A stretch of 7,045 nucleotides of DNA. It comes from Desulfobacteraceae bacterium (GTDB lineage Bacteria; Desulfobacterota; DSM-4660; Desulfatiglandales; HGW-15). The notes beneath the pieces are model-generated. The model was not told the origin of the DNA. It did no database searches and saw nothing but the letters and a program-made list of their open reading frames with translations. Below, piece by piece: positions 5,472 through 7,045 of this stretch. Both the position numbers and the translations under genes were made by a program. Every line of letters starts with the position of its first letter. Position 1 is the stretch's first letter. The DNA is taken from assembly GCA_003819975.1 (NCBI GenBank), contig RPPU01000238.1, forward strand, positions 1 through 7,045, given 5' to 3'.

Positions 5472-6820
5472 TTCCCGGCTTGAAATTTGGTTTGATTATT
5501 TTCAAGCCATTGTGCATATGCCGCCATAGTTTGTTTTTGATTATTCGTAAACATATCGATTTCAAAAGGAAAATTCGCTCCATAGCGAATCACCCATTCT
5601 TCATACGCCCATTGCCGGAGAAATCGCGGACTTTTTTCGGACTCCAGGGTTTGCAGGAGACAAGAGAGCGAAAAAAGCCGGCCATGGCGGTAACGAATCC
5701 CGTAAGCAAAGTGATTCTGGTTTTGCTCCCACCAATTTTGCCAGAGTTCAGGGTTTTGCGAAAGGCGCGTAACGGTTTCACCAGGTTGTTCGCCGGGTGC
5801 ATAAAGGGGTTCGCCGCGGCTTAGCTTTTCTTTTTCATGATCAAAGAGAGCGTCTTCATCGATAGGTTCCGGTACGAAAATATCTTCATAAAGATCTGCG
5901 CCGGTAATTAGGTTCAGGGAGAGAGCGGCCTGTTCAGCCATATCGGTGGAGAATTGCGAAAGTAATATCGGGATCGCCTCCGTAGCTCCGAAAAGACCGA
6001 GGGCCAAAAGGCTGTCCGGGCAATGTTCTTCGATCGTCGCGTGCTGTAACAAGACATCCAGGGCTTCAGGTCCGGCGGAAACGGCCAAAAGAACCAGGGG
6101 CCAGGTATGGGTTAGGGCTTGACGGAGACATTCATCAATAACTTGAGAATCGCCCATCCTCAGCAATGCTAAAGCCGCTTGTGAAGCAAGGGTTTCATCT
6201 TTTTGAAACAGGAATGTCAATAAAAGCGGTTTGGCTGCTTGGTATTCGATCCGGCCCAGAGCCCAGATCAGTTTGGAAGCAGCTATCAGATCGCTTTTTT
6301 CAAGAGCTTTCAGTAACTCGGGTCCGCTTTCCCGGCGTTGAAAACCCAAAACCTCGGCTGCCAGAGATACCTCAAAAGGATTTTTAGAAGCGCATAATTT
6401 TTTGAACTCATTTTCCCATTCGGGGAGCGATTCGTGTTTTAAGGCATTGATAATGGCTTGTTGTTTTTGTTCGTCCGCAAGATCCACGGCCTTAATCGTC
6501 GACATGACCAGATCAAAATGATTTTGACGGCAAAAAACACATAAAGCCCCATACAGTTCTCCGAAATCACTCTCTATGGCCTGTTGCTTACAAAGTTCAA
6601 GCGCTTGTTCGCCGCCTTCGCTCAGGGCGGATAGGTGCGGTTCCAGGCGGTGTTCAAAATCGGCTATGTCCAGCCAGGGGAATTTTGGATCATCCAAAAG
6701 GGCCAGGCGTTGTTCATAGAGAAAGGAGATCTCAAGCAAATGTTCCCGAAAGATGCCGTCGGCAAATTCCAGCACGCTGTCCATAGGGGTAGAGAAGGTT
6801 GTTTGATTATGCGTATTCAT
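5468..6820 (-). CDS. TIGR02270 family HEAT-like repeat protein, type VI secretion-associated
   Basis: Cytosolic, mostly helical protein of the TIGR02270 family, often found beside PAAR-like and type VI secretion cargo genes; its exact role is not established, and an adaptor or loading function is a common guess. The 450 residues fit, slightly long against about 410 as I recall. Seen features: an N-terminal helix with EHLLEISFLYEQRLALL (26-42) and FEHRLEPHL (55-63); HEAT-like helical pairs across about 145-305, such as VSLAAEVLGF, ASKLIWALGRI and ASQAALALLRMGD; the ITGADLYED motif (305-313); an acidic, probably loose stretch (314-332); and the C-terminal WWEQNQNHFAYGIRYRHGR (363-381) with the QR/W-rich tail. 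AAGAG at 6827-6831 is 6 bases ahead of the ATG. It follows the DUF4150 gene by 16 bases and overlaps the next gene by 4. Confidence 0.9.
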   Translation of the reverse strand: MNTHNQTTFSTPMDSVLEFADGIFREHLLEISFLYEQRLALLDDPKFPWLDIADFEHRLEPHLSALSEGGEQALELCKQQAIESDFGELYGALCVFCRQNHFDLVMSTIKAVDLADEQKQQAIINALKHESLPEWENEFKKLCASKNPFEVSLAAEVLGFQRRESGPELLKALEKSDLIAASKLIWALGRIEYQAAKPLLLTFLFQKDETLASQAALALLRMGDSQVIDECLRQALTHTWPLVLLAVSAGPEALDVLLQHATIEEHCPDSLLALGLFGATEAIPILLSQFSTDMAEQAALSLNLITGADLYEDIFVPEPIDEDALFDHEKEKLSRGEPLYAPGEQPGETVTRLSQNPELWQNWWEQNQNHFAYGIRYRHGRLFSLSCLLQTLESEKSPRFLRQWAYEEWVIRYGANFPFEIDMFTNNQKQTMAAYAQWLENNQTKFQAGK

Positions 6821-6836
6821 AAAGTACTCTTAAATT

Positions 6837-7045
6837 TTATAAACTTACCGTATTTTTATTATTGCTGGTGCCCAAATGGGTGCCGCAGCAGGCATTTTTT
6901 CCGTTGAGTTTGACGGTTGGCACGAACATCAAAAACGCGAATTTACTCATGTTTGTGCCGGAAGCCACGCCTTTATTGATACCGGCTTCATCGCCGTTGC
7001 TTCGGGAATACTCTGTTCCTCTAATTGCCATTGCATTATTTTTGA
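6837..7045 (-). CDS. DUF4150 PAAR-like domain protein, C-terminal part, 5' end beyond window
   Basis: PAAR-like proteins of the DUF4150 family cap the VgrG spike of type VI secretion systems and carry or recruit effectors. Only the last 68 residues are in the window. They show the family pattern in order: a Ser-x-Gly-Asp-Glu-Ala-Gly element (SRSNGDEAG), GVASGT, a hydrophobic strand (KFAFLMFVPTVKLNGKN), and a closing HLGTSNNKNTV. An ATG lies at 7031, but the frame stays open upstream to the edge (KNNA precedes it), and the family has a further 50 or so residues before this point, so 7031 is probably not the start. No toxin domain follows, so this would be a stand-alone spike tip. The TIGR02270 gene begins 16 bases after its stop. 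Confidence 0.85.
   Translation of the reverse strand, partial: KNNAMAIRGTEYSRSNGDEAGINKGVASGTNMSKFAFLMFVPTVKLNGKNACCGTHLGTSNNKNTVSL

Noticed and set aside
1..7045. CRISPR array, tRNA, rRNA, transposase or integrase
   Set aside because: No regularly spaced repeats, no cloverleaf or rRNA-like stretch, and no recombinase motifs were seen on either strand.

Overview
The window reads almost entirely on the minus strand and holds two unrelated blocks in the same orientation. Gene content (a TAXI-type TRAP transporter operon with a twin-arginine binding protein, next to a DUF4150/TIGR02270 pair) and codon style suggest a Gram-negative bacterium, plausibly a Desulfobacterota/deltaproteobacterial lineage. 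That assignment is inference from gene families, with no rRNA or other marker to confirm it.

Block 1 (transport, about 1-2970, GC-rich): in transcription order, a TAXI-family solute-binding protein (2967 to 1945), a 112-base gap with a strong perfect hairpin, a small DUF1850-like membrane-anchored protein (1832 to 1341), and a fused 4TM/12TM TRAP permease (1344 to beyond base 1). The permease start overlaps the DUF1850 stop by 4 bases. Together they form a sodium- or proton-driven tripartite importer for an unidentified organic acid. The permease is cut by the left edge after 448 codons.

Block 2 (accessory, about 3070-7045, AT-rich in its middle): in transcription order, the C-terminal part of a DUF4150 PAAR-like spike protein entering from the right edge, a TIGR02270-family HEAT-like protein (6820 to 5468), an unrecognised 181-residue protein (5471 to 4926), a 29-codon small ORF (4878 to 4789), an unrecognised 189-residue protein (4792 to 4223), a second copy of the small ORF that is split by a one-base frame change (4088 to 3943), and an unrecognised Trp-rich, basic 286-residue protein (3930 to 3070). 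Several joints are 4-base ATGA overlaps, so this looks like one operon. The first two families are typical of type VI secretion cargo loci, so the block is best read as a candidate effector/immunity or spike-accessory cassette. No core type VI gene is visible here.

The most interesting points are in block 2. The 181- and 189-residue proteins are divergent tandem paralogues. Two copies of a roughly 65-base element encode the same small-peptide start (MSIDY...NNRTY), one before the 189-residue gene and one before the 286-residue gene. In the second copy, the two halves of the peptide lie in different frames joined at an AAA-AAG run. That could be recoding, gene decay or a one-base sequence error.
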